Source: an uncultured Tropicimonas sp. (GTDB taxonomy: Bacteria; Pseudomonadota; Alphaproteobacteria; Rhodobacterales; Rhodobacteraceae). Taken from it: 64,000 nt of DNA. The notes beneath the pieces were generated by a model. The model was not told the origin of the DNA. It did not search any database and saw nothing but the letters and a program-made list of their open reading frames with translations. Shown here piece after piece: positions 18,513-26,982 of the stretch. A program made the translations under genes and the position numbers. The first letter of the stretch is position 1; every line of letters begins with the position of its first letter. Location: NCBI GenBank assembly GCA_947497945.1, contig CANMIP010000026.1, positions 34,178 through 98,177 on the forward strand, read 5' to 3'.

Positions 18513-19657
18513 GCGACGAGACGACATTGCGGATCGCCATCATCGGCACGGTCGGGCTGCCGGCGAGCTATGGCGGCTTCGAGACGCTGGTGGAGAATCT
18601 CGTCGACTATCACCGCCGGAGCGATGCGCCCGAGGCGCTCGCGGTCTATTGCAGTTCCAAGGCCTACGAGACCCGCGCCGAGCGCTATCTCGACGCCGAG
18701 CTGCGCTATGTTCCGCTCAACGCCAACGGGGCGCAGAGCATTCCCTATGACATGTGGTCGATGCTCTCCGCGGTCTGGCGCGGCTGCGACGCGATCCTGG
18801 TGCTCGGGGTGTCCGGGTCCCTGCTGCTGCCGTTGATCCGCCTGGTATCGCGGGCGCGGATCGTCACCAATATCGACGGGATCGAGTGGAAGCGCGACAA
18901 GTGGGGGCGCCTGCAACGCTTCATTCTCAAGGCAAGCGAACGAATGGCGGTGCGGATGTCGCATGAGCTCATCGCCGATAACGGCGCCATCGCGGAATAT
19001 GTGTCGGAGGCCTATGGCACCGAATGCGCGGTGATCGCCTATGGCGGCGACCATGCCATCCGGACAGAGGCCCGGCCGCTGACCGAGATCGAGCTTCCGG
19101 AACGCTACGCCTTCAATGTCTGCCGCATCGAGCCGGAAAACAACGTCCACCTGATGCTCGAAGCCTTCGCGCAGAGCACAGATTTCCCCCTGGTCTGTGT
19201 CGGCAACTGGGACCGCTCCGCCTACGGGATCGACCTCAAGGCCCGCTATGCGGACGCGCCCGGCATCCGCATTCTCGACCCGATCTACGATACCGGCAAG
19301 CTCAGGACATTGCGGGCCGGGGCCTCGGCCTATATCCACGGCCATTCGGCCGGTGGCACCAACCCGTCGCTGGTCGAGATCATGCATTTCGGCGTGCCGG
19401 TCCTTGCCTTCGACTGCCCCTTCAACCGGCATTCGACCGACAACCGGGCGCTGTTCTTCTCGACGGCCGAACAGCTGCGCGACCAGATCGAAACGGTCCC
19501 CGGCGCGCGCCTGGCCGAGGTCGGCGCGGCGATGCGCGAGATTGCACGGGCCCGCTACACCTGGGACGTAATCGGTGCGGCCTATTTCACCCTTCTTCGA
19601 AAGACCTCCGGGGCGGACCTGCCGCTGGCGGAAGCAAATTCCCTACCAAAGGACTGA
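18509..19657 (+). CDS. Glycosyltransferase, DUF1972 (rhamnosyltransferase-like)
   Basis: ATG 18509 overlaps the previous stop by 4 bases and gives 382 residues. The N-terminus IAIIGTVGLPASYGGFETLVENL is the hallmark of the DUF1972 glycosyltransferase group, which includes beta-rhamnosyltransferases of capsule loci. NIDGIEWKRDKWG and HGHSAGGTNPSLVEIMHFGVPV mark the acceptor and donor sites of a GT-B fold. Together with rfbA just downstream, this suggests a deoxysugar such as rhamnose, but rfbB, rfbC and rfbD are not in the window. Confidence 0.9.
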   Translation: MSDETTLRIAIIGTVGLPASYGGFETLVENLVDYHRRSDAPEALAVYCSSKAYETRAERYLDAELRYVPLNANGAQSIPYDMWSMLSAVWRGCDAILVLGVSGSLLLPLIRLVSRARIVTNIDGIEWKRDKWGRLQRFILKASERMAVRMSHELIADNGAIAEYVSEAYGTECAVIAYGGDHAIRTEARPLTEIELPERYAFNVCRIEPENNVHLMLEAFAQSTDFPLVCVGNWDRSAYGIDLKARYADAPGIRILDPIYDTGKLRTLRAGASAYIHGHSAGGTNPSLVEIMHFGVPVLAFDCPFNRHSTDNRALFFSTAEQLRDQIETVPGARLAEVGAAMREIARARYTWDVIGAAYFTLLRKTSGADLPLAEANSLPKD

Positions 19658-19661
19658 CGAC

Positions 19662-20537
19662 ATGAAACAGCGCAAAGGCATTATTCTCGCCGGCGGCTCC
19701 GGGACGCGGCTCTACCCGATCACCATCGGCGTCTCCAAGCAACTGCTGCCGATCTATGACAAGCCGATGATCTATTACCCGCTCTCGGCCCTGATGCTCA
19801 CCGGCATCCGCGAGATCTGCATGATCACCACGCCGCAGGACCAGGAACAGTTCAAGCGCACGCTCGGCGATGGCAGCCAGTGGGGCCTGGAGCTGACCTA
19901 TATCACCCAGCCTTCCCCGGACGGCCTGGCGCAGGCCTACCTGCTGGCCGAGGCGTTCCTCGACGGCGCGCCGTCCACCATGGTGCTGGGCGACAACATC
20001 TTCTTCGGCCACGGTCTGCCGGACCTGCTGCGCGCCGCCGATGCCAAGGCCGTGGGCGGTACGGTCTTCGGCTACCAGGTCGCCGATCCGGAGCGTTATG
20101 GCGTTGTCGGTTTTGCCAAGGACGGCACGGTCAACGCGATCGTCGAGAAACCCGAGGTGCCACCATCCCACTACGCCGTGACCGGCCTCTATTTCCTGGA
20201 CGAAACGGCGCCCGAACGCGCCCGGACTGTGAAGCCCTCGCCGCGTGGCGAGCTGGAGATCACGACGCTGCTGGAGATGTATCTCGCCGAGGGCACGCTG
20301 GGCGTCCAGCAGATGGGCCGGGGTTTTGCCTGGCTCGACACCGGGACCCACGGATCGCTGCTCGATGCCGGCAATTTCGTCCGCACCCTCTCCGAGCGCC
20401 AGGGCCAGCAGGTCGGCTGCCCCGAGGAGATCGCCCATGAGCAGGGCTGGATCGACGATGCCGCCCTGGCCGAACGCGCCGAGATGTTCCGCAAGACGGC
20501 CTACGGACGTTACCTGCGTGGGCTGATCGACAACTGA
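19662..20537 (+). CDS. rfbA: Glucose-1-phosphate thymidylyltransferase
   Basis: The 291-residue protein starts at ATG 19662 with AAGGA 8 bases upstream. It has the nucleotidyltransferase signature LAGGSGTRLYPIT (residues 9-21), KQLLPIYDKPMIYYPLS, VLGDNIFFG and VEKPEVPPSHYAVTGLYFLD, matching RfbA/RmlA over full length. It joins dTTP and glucose-1-phosphate to dTDP-glucose, the first step to dTDP-rhamnose and related sugars. It is the last rightward gene of the locus, 4 bases after the DUF1972 glycosyltransferase. Confidence 0.96.
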   Translation: MKQRKGIILAGGSGTRLYPITIGVSKQLLPIYDKPMIYYPLSALMLTGIREICMITTPQDQEQFKRTLGDGSQWGLELTYITQPSPDGLAQAYLLAEAFLDGAPSTMVLGDNIFFGHGLPDLLRAADAKAVGGTVFGYQVADPERYGVVGFAKDGTVNAIVEKPEVPPSHYAVTGLYFLDETAPERARTVKPSPRGELEITTLLEMYLAEGTLGVQQMGRGFAWLDTGTHGSLLDAGNFVRTLSERQGQQVGCPEEIAHEQGWIDDAALAERAEMFRKTAYGRYLRGLIDN

Positions 20538-20676
20538 GACCACATCCGGTGGCGGTACGGACCGCTGCCGGCTTCCTCCCGTCCCACGCGGATCGGGGAG
20601 CGTCGCCAGCGTTCGCTGGAAGTCCAGCATGCGGACGCAGCGGACCTTGGCTGCGGGCGCAAAGAGAACAACGCGA

Positions 20677-20817
20677 GCCGTGCCAGCGCCTGCCCGTGGG
20701 ATGGCGCAGCACCATCCGTGGTCTGCACCTTATTCCGGCCAAATCCGAAGTAGATCTGAACGTTGCGCATGGATGAGAAAGCGCCAGCCCGCCGGGACGG
20801 GCAGGCGCTGGCACGGC
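20677..20817. repeat. 21-bp perfect inverted repeat with 99-bp spacer
   Basis: The arms lie at 20677-20697 and 20797-20817 and are exact reverse complements over 21 bases, starting GCCGTGCCAGCGCCTGCCCG. They sit between the convergent rfbA and epimerase genes (gap 20538-20896), which otherwise hold no gene. The long spacer argues against a simple terminator. The arms could be ends of a small lost or minimal element. Confidence 0.7.
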
Positions 20818-20896
20818 GGCTTCGCCTTGGTTCCGTGCCAGTCGGCGCCCGGTTTCAATGTGCCCTGCCGGCGTATCTCCCAGAAAGACCGCCCTG

Positions 20897-21907
20897 CTAA
20901 AGCGACACCCCGTAATACTCGCGATACCACCGCACGAAACGCGCCACACCCTCGCGGAAGGGCGTTTCCGGCCGGTATCCGGTCAGGTTCTTGAGCAGCG
21001 TCGCATCGGCCCAGGTCGCCGGGACATCGCCCGTCTGCATCGGCATGTAGTTGCGGATCGCGTCCCGTCCGAGTTCCGTCTCGATCGCCTCGACGAAATC
21101 GAGCAGGCGCACCTTGTCCGAATTGCCGATATTGACGACCCGGAAGGGCGCGGCCGGCGAGAGGCTGTCCTGCTCCACACGTGTCTCCTCGCCGCCCGGT
21201 ACGGCGTCGATCAGGCCGCGAATGCCCCGCACCAGATCGGCGACATAGGTGAAATCCCGATACATGTCGCCGTTGTTGTAGATGTCGATCGGCTGTCCCT
21301 CGATGATCCCGCGTGTGAACTTGAACAGCGCCATGTCGGGGCGCCCCCAGGGGCCGTAGACGGTAAAGAAGCGGAACATGGTCACCGGCAGGTCGTGGAT
21401 ATGGGCCCAGGAATGGCCCATCGCCTCATTGGCCTTCTTGGTGGCCGCGTAGATCGTGAGCTGGCTGTCGGCCTTGTGCTGCTCCGAATAGGGCATCTCG
21501 GTATTGGCGCCATAGACCGAGGAGGTGGAGGCCATCAGCAGGTGGTCGACACCGGCCGCGCGGGCGCATTCCATGACATTGAATGTGCCGACGATATTGG
21601 CGTCGATATAGGAGCGCGGGTTCTCCAGGCTGTAGCGCACGCCGGCCTGGCCCGCGAGATGGACGATCACATCCGGATTGAACGCCTCGACCGCCTGCGA
21701 CAGCGCCTCCATGTCCTCGAGCCGGGCTTCCGTCGCCGAGAACGCCGCATGCTGGGCCAGCATCGCGTGCCGGTCCTGCTTGAGCCGGACATCGTAATAG
21801 TCGGTCATGCCGTCATAGCCGGCGACCGCCCAGCCTTCCTGCAACAGCAACTCCGCGAGGTGGAAACCGATGAAACCTGCGGTTCCGGTGATGAAGGCGC
21901 GTCTCAA
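20897..21907 (-). CDS. UDP-glucuronate 4-epimerase-like SDR
   Basis: The 336-residue protein has GTAGFIG (residues 8-14) for [25 protein letters not shown], the catalytic STSSVYG and YAATKKANE (YxxxK), then [15 protein letters not shown]. This combination is typical of UDP-glucuronate/UDP-galacturonate 4-epimerases (CapI/LspL type). It would supply galacturonic acid for an acidic polysaccharide. It faces the main operon from the right and is transcribed toward it. The substrate is by family likeness only. Confidence 0.9.
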   Translation of the reverse strand: MRRAFITGTAGFIGFHLAELLLQEGWAVAGYDGMTDYYDVRLKQDRHAMLAQHAAFSATEARLEDMEALSQAVEAFNPDVIVHLAGQAGVRYSLENPRSYIDANIVGTFNVMECARAAGVDHLLMASTSSVYGANTEMPYSEQHKADSQLTIYAATKKANEAMGHSWAHIHDLPVTMFRFFTVYGPWGRPDMALFKFTRGIIEGQPIDIYNNGDMYRDFTYVADLVRGIRGLIDAVPGGEETRVEQDSLSPAAPFRVVNIGNSDKVRLLDFVEAIETELGRDAIRNYMPMQTGDVPATWADATLLKNLTGYRPETPFREGVARFVRWYREYYGVSL

Positions 21908-22107
21908 GGCTCTCTCTCCCCCAGTTGTCCACTGCGTCCGGCCAGGCCGGTGCCCCGTTCCCTACGCCGTCGCAAGCGCGGTATAGGAGAGCCCCAGAAC
22001 TGTCCAGCCCACAGCAGCCCCGCGAGGGGGCCCGAAGACCGCATCGCATTGCCATTCTGCCCGGCGCGGAAATGCTGTAATGGCAGGAGGAAAAATCCGG
22101 AGACGAC

Positions 22108-23226
22108 ATGGCAGAGTCCCCCCAACGCCCTCCCCTTCTCAGCCCGGACACCCTGCGCTGGAGCGCGCTTGTCCTCGTGACGGTTCTGATAACGCTGATG
22201 TTTTTCGGCATGATCAAGTCATTCCTGATCTCGCTCTTCATGGCGGCCATCGTCGCCGAACTCACCCGCCCCCTCTTCCGCCGCATCCGCGACGCCCTGG
22301 GCGGACGGCGCAACCTTGCCAGCGCCATCACGCTCGTGCTGATCCTCGTCCTGGTCATTCTCCCGGTCACGCTGGTCGCAAGCGCCGCCGCCGAACAGGC
22401 CTTCGCGCTCTCCCGTTCCGTTGTCTCCATCGTCAACCGCGTCACAGAGAATGCCGTGGATATCGAGATCCCCGAATGGGTCCCCTACCGGACGGATCTC
22501 GACAATTTCGGTCCCGAGGTCGCCAACAAGATCGCCGATCTCGTCACCGCACTCGCCCGGTACACGGTCACCACGCTCTCGCAGGTGACACGTGGCACCG
22601 CCCGCTTCTTCCTGGACACCTTCATCTTCCTCTACGCCCTGTTCTTCTTCCTGCAGATGAACACGCCGGTGATGAAGCAGATCCTGCGTTTCACCGGCCT
22701 GGCGCCCGCCACGCAACGCAAGATCGCCGACCGCGCGATCTCCGTCAGCCGCGCCACCATCAAGGGCACGCTGGTGATCGGGATCGTCCAGGGGGTGCTG
22801 GGCGGGTTTGGCTTCTATGCCGCCGGGATCGAGGGCGCGACCTTCTGGGGTGTGGTCATGGGAATCGTGTCGATCATCCCCGGTATCGGCCCCAGCCTCG
22901 TGCTGACGATCGGCGTCATCTACCTCGCCGCGATCGGCGAGACCGGCCCGGCCATCGGGCTGGCGCTCTGGGCCGGCCTCGTTGTCACCACCATCGACAA
23001 TATCCTGCGCCCCATCCTCGTCGGCCGCGACACCCAGATGCATGATATCCTGATCCTGGTCAGCACGTTCGGCGGGCTGGGCATGTTCGGCGCCGTCGGG
23101 CTGATCCTCGGCCCCGTCGTCGCCGGTCTCTTCGTCACCATCTGGTCCACCTTGTCGGATACGCTCACCGAGCCCGAGGCCACGCCAGAGCCGGGGGCGT
23201 CGGGGATTGGCGGCCCCCCCGCCTAG
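22108..23226 (+). CDS. AI-2E family (YdiK/PerM-like) membrane protein
   Basis: The 372-residue protein has about eight membrane spans in the AI-2E transporter family pattern. An early pair lies around residues 17-50 and a soluble middle part at about 100-165. The C-terminal core contains GIVQGVLGGFGFYAAGI, IPGIGPSLVLTIGVIYL and DNILRPILVGR, ending FGAVGLILGPVVAGL. Members have been linked to autoinducer export or sodium/proton exchange, so the name should not be read as function. It stands alone, upstream of the Tat genes. Confidence 0.9.
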   Translation: MAESPQRPPLLSPDTLRWSALVLVTVLITLMFFGMIKSFLISLFMAAIVAELTRPLFRRIRDALGGRRNLASAITLVLILVLVILPVTLVASAAAEQAFALSRSVVSIVNRVTENAVDIEIPEWVPYRTDLDNFGPEVANKIADLVTALARYTVTTLSQVTRGTARFFLDTFIFLYALFFFLQMNTPVMKQILRFTGLAPATQRKIADRAISVSRATIKGTLVIGIVQGVLGGFGFYAAGIEGATFWGVVMGIVSIIPGIGPSLVLTIGVIYLAAIGETGPAIGLALWAGLVVTTIDNILRPILVGRDTQMHDILILVSTFGGLGMFGAVGLILGPVVAGLFVTIWSTLSDTLTEPEATPEPGASGIGGPPA

Positions 23227-23605
23227 CCGGCGCGCAGATGTCTCATGGCCGGGCGACAGGCGCTTTCAACCTGGTCCCGTGCCATCAACGCCGCTCCCGA
23301 CGCGCGCGAAGCGCGCGCCCGGCCCAACCGTTTCGAGAGCATCTGCGATGCGAGCGAAACCGGCGGGAGGCCGTCCCGACCGGTCAGATTCGCTGCCATG
23401 TCGCTGTTTTTCGCCCCCCTTTCGAGAAAAATACCCAGAACTACGCAACTCCATTTCAAATACGCTCCGCCTCCCGCAAGAAAAATTCGCCACATGTGGT
23501 GGTTTGGGGGTTTGATCTCGCTCCTGAAACCCATAAGTAATTCCGGAAGCCATAGGTTCAGGCAGCCGGGCCCCGCCCGGGCGCCCGCAGTCAGGGAGAC
23601 AAACA
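23227..23605 (+). promoter_or_regulatory. Gap upstream of tatA
   Basis: The 379-base gap holds no gene. A GC-rich hairpin (GCGCGCGAAGCGCGCG core near 23300) may end the AI-2E family gene. The second half is much less GC-rich and should carry the tat promoter. A 10-bp palindrome CCACATGTGG lies at 23490-23499, about 110 bases before tatA. Confidence 0.4.
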
Positions 23606-23827
23606 ATGCTGAACAATATCGGCCCCATGGGCCTGCTGCTGATTGCCGTCGTCGTGATCGTGCTCTTTGGCCGGGGCAAGGTTTCCTCGCTGATGGGCGA
23701 GGTCGGCAAGGGCATCACCGCCTTCAAGAAGGGCGTGAACGAGGGCAAGGAAGAGATCGAACAGGAAAAGGTCGAAGCCGCCCGGGACGTCACCCCCGAG
23801 GAAGAGCCCGAGAAGGACAAGGTCTGA
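23606..23827 (+). CDS. tatA: Sec-independent protein translocase subunit TatA
   Basis: The 73-residue protein has one membrane span at about residues 6-21, then the FGRGKVSSLMGEVGKGITAFKKG hinge and amphipathic helix with the invariant FG, and an acidic tail. A GGGAGA ribosome site precedes ATG 23606. TatA oligomers form the passage for folded proteins at the inner membrane. It is the first gene of tatABC. Possible Tat substrates in this window include the L,D-transpeptidase (5699-6352). Confidence 0.95.
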   Translation: MLNNIGPMGLLLIAVVVIVLFGRGKVSSLMGEVGKGITAFKKGVNEGKEEIEQEKVEAARDVTPEEEPEKDKV

Positions 23828-23881
23828 TCGTCTTCACCCCGACGGTGACTGTGACCGGACCCAAGGCAAGGCTGACCTGCG

Positions 23882-24388
23882 ATGCTTGATCTCGGATGGA
23901 CCGAATTGCTGCTGATCGGCATCGTGGCGCTGATCGTTGTCGGCCCGAAAGAGCTGCCGATGATGTTCCGCACCCTCGGCAAGTTCACCGCGCGGCTGCG
24001 CGCCATGGCCCGCGACTTCTCGCGCGCGATGGAGGAAGCCGCCGACGAGGCCGGGGTCAAGGATGTCGCCAAGGATCTCCGAAAGGCAACCAACCCGAAA
24101 GCGATGGGTCTGGATGCGCTCAAGGACGCCGTCGATTTCGACGAGATCGACCCGTTTGGCGAGAATGACGACAAGGATGCGACGTCCAAATCCGGCGCCT
24201 CCGCCAGCGGTCCCGAGACCCAGCCCCTGAGCGAAGAGCGCGCCGAGGCCGCTCAGAAGATCCGCGAAAGCGCCGCCGCCAAGGCAACCGCGCGACTGGA
24301 GGCCGAAGCCGCCGCCCGCGCCGAGGCCGAAAGCCAATCCGCGCCCGAGCCTTCCGAGGCTTCGGACGCCGACCCCTCCAAGGCATGA
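23882..24388 (+). CDS. tatB: Sec-independent protein translocase subunit TatB
   Basis: The 168-residue protein has the TatB N-terminus MLDLGWTELLLIGIVALIVVGPKELP, with the conserved Glu in the span and the GPKELP hinge. The amphipathic helix MFRTLGKFTARLRAMARDF and a long Ala/Glu-rich tail of low complexity follow (about residues 95-168). TatB binds twin-arginine signals together with TatC. Its stop overlaps the tatC start by 4 bases (ATGA). Confidence 0.95.
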   Translation: MLDLGWTELLLIGIVALIVVGPKELPMMFRTLGKFTARLRAMARDFSRAMEEAADEAGVKDVAKDLRKATNPKAMGLDALKDAVDFDEIDPFGENDDKDATSKSGASASGPETQPLSEERAEAAQKIRESAAAKATARLEAEAAARAEAESQSAPEPSEASDADPSKA

Positions 24389-25287
24389 GCGAGAGCCGCA
24401 TGAGCGACCGCCCCGAAGAAGAAATCGAAGACAGCTCCGCCCCGCTGATCGAGCATCTCGCGGAACTGCGCACGCGGCTGATTCACTCGGTGCTGGCCTT
24501 TGTCGTGGCCATGATCGCCTGTTTCACGGTGGCCGAGCCGATCCTGAACTTCCTCGTCGAGCCGATCGCGGACATCCTGCGCGCCCGCGGCGAGAACCCG
24601 CAGCTGATCTTCACGGCCCCGCAGGAGAAGTTCTTTGTCCTGATCCGGATCTCGATGATCTTCGGTCTGGCACTCTCCTTCCCCTATATCGGCTACCAGA
24701 TGTGGCGCTTCATTGCGCCCGGCCTCTACAAGTCGGAAAAGAACGCCTTCCTGCCCTTCCTGATCGCCTCCCCGGTGCTCTTCACGATGGGCGCGTCCTT
24801 CGCACATTTCGTCGTCACGCCGCTGGCCATGAACTTCTTCATCGGTTTCTCCGATGCGATCCCGGCCCTCACCGCCATGCTGACCGGCGAGAACATCCCT
24901 GCGGATGTCGAGAATGCCGAGCTTCGGACCGTCTTCCTCGGCTCCGTCCGCGAAAGCCTCGATCTGTCGCTCAAGTTCATCATCGCTTTCGGCCTGTGCT
25001 TCCAGCTTCCGGTTCTTCTGACGCTGATGGGCAAGGCCGGGCTGGTCTCCGCCGAGGGTCTGCGCAACGTCCGCAAATGGGCCGTTGTCGGCATCCTCAC
25101 CCTCGCCGCCCTCGTGACACCACCCGACGTGGTGACCCAGGTCATCCTCTTCACCGTGGTCTACGCGCTTTACGAGGTGTCGATCTTCCTCGTCACCCGC
25201 GTCGAGAAGAAGCGCAATGCAGAGCTGCGCGAGATGGGCCTGATGGATGACGAGGAAGACGGGGACACAAAAGAAGGCAGCGCCTGA
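24385..25287 (+). CDS. tatC: Sec-independent protein translocase subunit TatC
   Basis: The 300-residue protein has six membrane spans. It carries the TatC N-terminal motif APLIEHLAELRTRLI, FVLIRISMIFGLALSFPYIGYQMWRFIAPGL with the conserved loop Pro, and FGLCFQLPVLLTLM. The extra acidic tail (DDEEDGDTKEG) is common in alphaproteobacteria. TatC is the receptor for twin-arginine signal peptides. A second in-frame Met lies 15 bases after the chosen start; both have partial ribosome sites. Confidence 0.95.
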   Translation: MSESRMSDRPEEEIEDSSAPLIEHLAELRTRLIHSVLAFVVAMIACFTVAEPILNFLVEPIADILRARGENPQLIFTAPQEKFFVLIRISMIFGLALSFPYIGYQMWRFIAPGLYKSEKNAFLPFLIASPVLFTMGASFAHFVVTPLAMNFFIGFSDAIPALTAMLTGENIPADVENAELRTVFLGSVRESLDLSLKFIIAFGLCFQLPVLLTLMGKAGLVSAEGLRNVRKWAVVGILTLAALVTPPDVVTQVILFTVVYALYEVSIFLVTRVEKKRNAELREMGLMDDEEDGDTKEGSA

Positions 25288-26135
25288 TGGATTTCACGGC
25301 CGAGGAACTGGACCGCATCGCCGCCGCGCTGGAGCGCATGGCGCCGCCGCCCGCTGCCACGCCGGAGTTCGACAACGCCGAGGCCTTCGTCTGGCAGACC
25401 GCCCCGGACCGGCTTGCCCCGGTCGCCGAGGTCAATCGGGTCGATCTCTCGCTGTTGCTCGGCATCGAGCGCGCAAGGGACATCCTGCTGGAAAACACGC
25501 TGCAATTCGCCAAGGGGCTGCCGGCCAACAACGCGCTTCTCTGGGGCGCGCGCGGCATGGGCAAGTCCAGCCTTGTCAAGGCGGTCCATGCCGAGATCCA
25601 GGCGCGCGGCGAGGACCTCAAGATCGTCGAGCTCCAACGCGAAGACCTGCCGACAATCCAGCGTCTGCTGACGCTCCTGCGCACGGCCCCGAAGACGCGG
25701 TTCCTGCTCTTCTGCGACGACCTTTCCTTCAGCCACGACGACCAGCATTACAAGTCGCTGAAAGCCGTGCTTGATGGCGGCATCGAGGGGCGCCCCGAAA
25801 ACGTGCTCTTCTACGCAACCTCCAACCGCCGCCACCTGATGCCGCGCGACATGATCGAGAATGAGCGCAGCTCGGCGATCAACCCCTCCGAGGCGGTCGA
25901 AGAGAAGGTTTCGCTGTCGGATCGCTTCGGCCTCTGGCTCGGATTCCACCCCTGCACGCAGGATGAGTATCTCGCGATGATCCGAGGCTATTGCGACGCC
26001 CATGGTGTCGATATCGACGACGCCACGCTGCGCGCCGAGGCCATCGAGTGGCAGGCCACGCGCGGCGCCCGCTCCGGCCGCGTCGCCTGGCAGTATTTCA
26101 CCGATCTCGCGGGACGGCGGGGCGTCAGCCTCTGA
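25287..26135 (+). CDS. DUF815-family AAA-type ATP-binding protein
   Basis: The 282-residue protein starts in the last base of the tatC stop (TGATG). It has a P-loop ALLWGARGMGKSSLVKAV (about residues 83-100), a Walker B-like FLLFCDDLSF, and the DUF815 signature LFYATSNRRHLMPRD followed by LSDRFGLWLGFHP. The role of this ATPase family is unknown. The tight coupling to tatC recurs in related genomes by my recollection and hints at a link with export or envelope quality control, which is inference. Confidence 0.9.
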   Translation: MDFTAEELDRIAAALERMAPPPAATPEFDNAEAFVWQTAPDRLAPVAEVNRVDLSLLLGIERARDILLENTLQFAKGLPANNALLWGARGMGKSSLVKAVHAEIQARGEDLKIVELQREDLPTIQRLLTLLRTAPKTRFLLFCDDLSFSHDDQHYKSLKAVLDGGIEGRPENVLFYATSNRRHLMPRDMIENERSSAINPSEAVEEKVSLSDRFGLWLGFHPCTQDEYLAMIRGYCDAHGVDIDDATLRAEAIEWQATRGARSGRVAWQYFTDLAGRRGVSL

Positions 26136-26853
26136 GCGCCTGGCCGGCTGCGCGCCAGGCCGCGTCGATCTCGTCGATCCTGTCCAGGTCGAAAGCCTCC
26201 TGTTGGTGCCAGTAGCGCCCATCTTCGACGAAATACCCCGCAGCGCGCTCGAGCTCTTCAGCGTGTGCAATCTCCTGCTCGGGCAAGGGGCTCGGAGGCG
26301 CGCAGGCCGCAAGTCCGGCCAGCCCGCTGCGCGGAAAGACCAGCCGGCTCTCGCCACCTGACAGGTTCACACAGGCCGCCCCGCGCCGCGCCGCGCGGAG
26401 CATCAACCGCGCCGCCTTCGCTTCCAGCGAGCGCAGCGTCGGGTCCGGCCGCAGCGGGTCGGCTGTGCCGGTGCCGTAGAAATGCGTCGGCCCGCTCGCG
26501 GGATAGACCATGTCGCAGCCCAGGAAGGCCAGCACCCGCGGCCGCAGCGCCTCCAGCGCCCAGTAGCCGGCGGTGAAGGCCATCGTCCCGCCGACATGGA
26601 CCACGCTGCCATGGGCATTCATCGCCGGAACATAGTCGCGCCAAGTGACCTCCGCCTGCGTTTGGGCAAGGCGGTCCGGCCCACGCTCGGCGGGGAAATC
26701 CTCGGGATGGATGTGATATGTCCAGTCCGGCCGCACCGCCCAGGCATTGTTGATCGCCACGATCGCCCCGAAAGGGTGCGCCGCCCAGTCCCGCGCGGTG
26801 ACCGCGCCCGGCCCGCTGCCCAGGATCAGGACATATTCCGGTCTCTCTTGCAT
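26125..26853 (-). CDS. Conserved hypothetical protein, MptE/DUF115-like
   Basis: The Met at 26853 (MQERPEYVLILGSGPGAV) is taken as start because GGGGA lies just upstream; 242 residues. VLILGSGPGA, AIVAINNAWAVRPDWTYHI and FLGCDMVY look like the nucleotide-binding part of DUF115/MptE-like proteins, a group that includes carbohydrate- and pterin-related enzymes. The tail of this leftward gene overlaps the end of the DUF815 gene by 11 bases. No specific function can be given. Confidence 0.75.
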   Translation of the reverse strand: MQERPEYVLILGSGPGAVTARDWAAHPFGAIVAINNAWAVRPDWTYHIHPEDFPAERGPDRLAQTQAEVTWRDYVPAMNAHGSVVHVGGTMAFTAGYWALEALRPRVLAFLGCDMVYPASGPTHFYGTGTADPLRPDPTLRSLEAKAARLMLRAARRGAACVNLSGGESRLVFPRSGLAGLAACAPPSPLPEQEIAHAEELERAAGYFVEDGRYWHQQEAFDLDRIDEIDAAWRAAGQALRG

Positions 26854-26982
26854 GTTTTCCCCGCCCCTTGGCCTCACCCGGCAGGAGGATAGGACGCTCG
26901 CGCGCCCCGTCCAGCCATTGCCGCGCGGTCTCGGGTGAAAAACTGGGGGAGCACCGTCCGGAGCTCTCCCGCCCGGCTCGGA

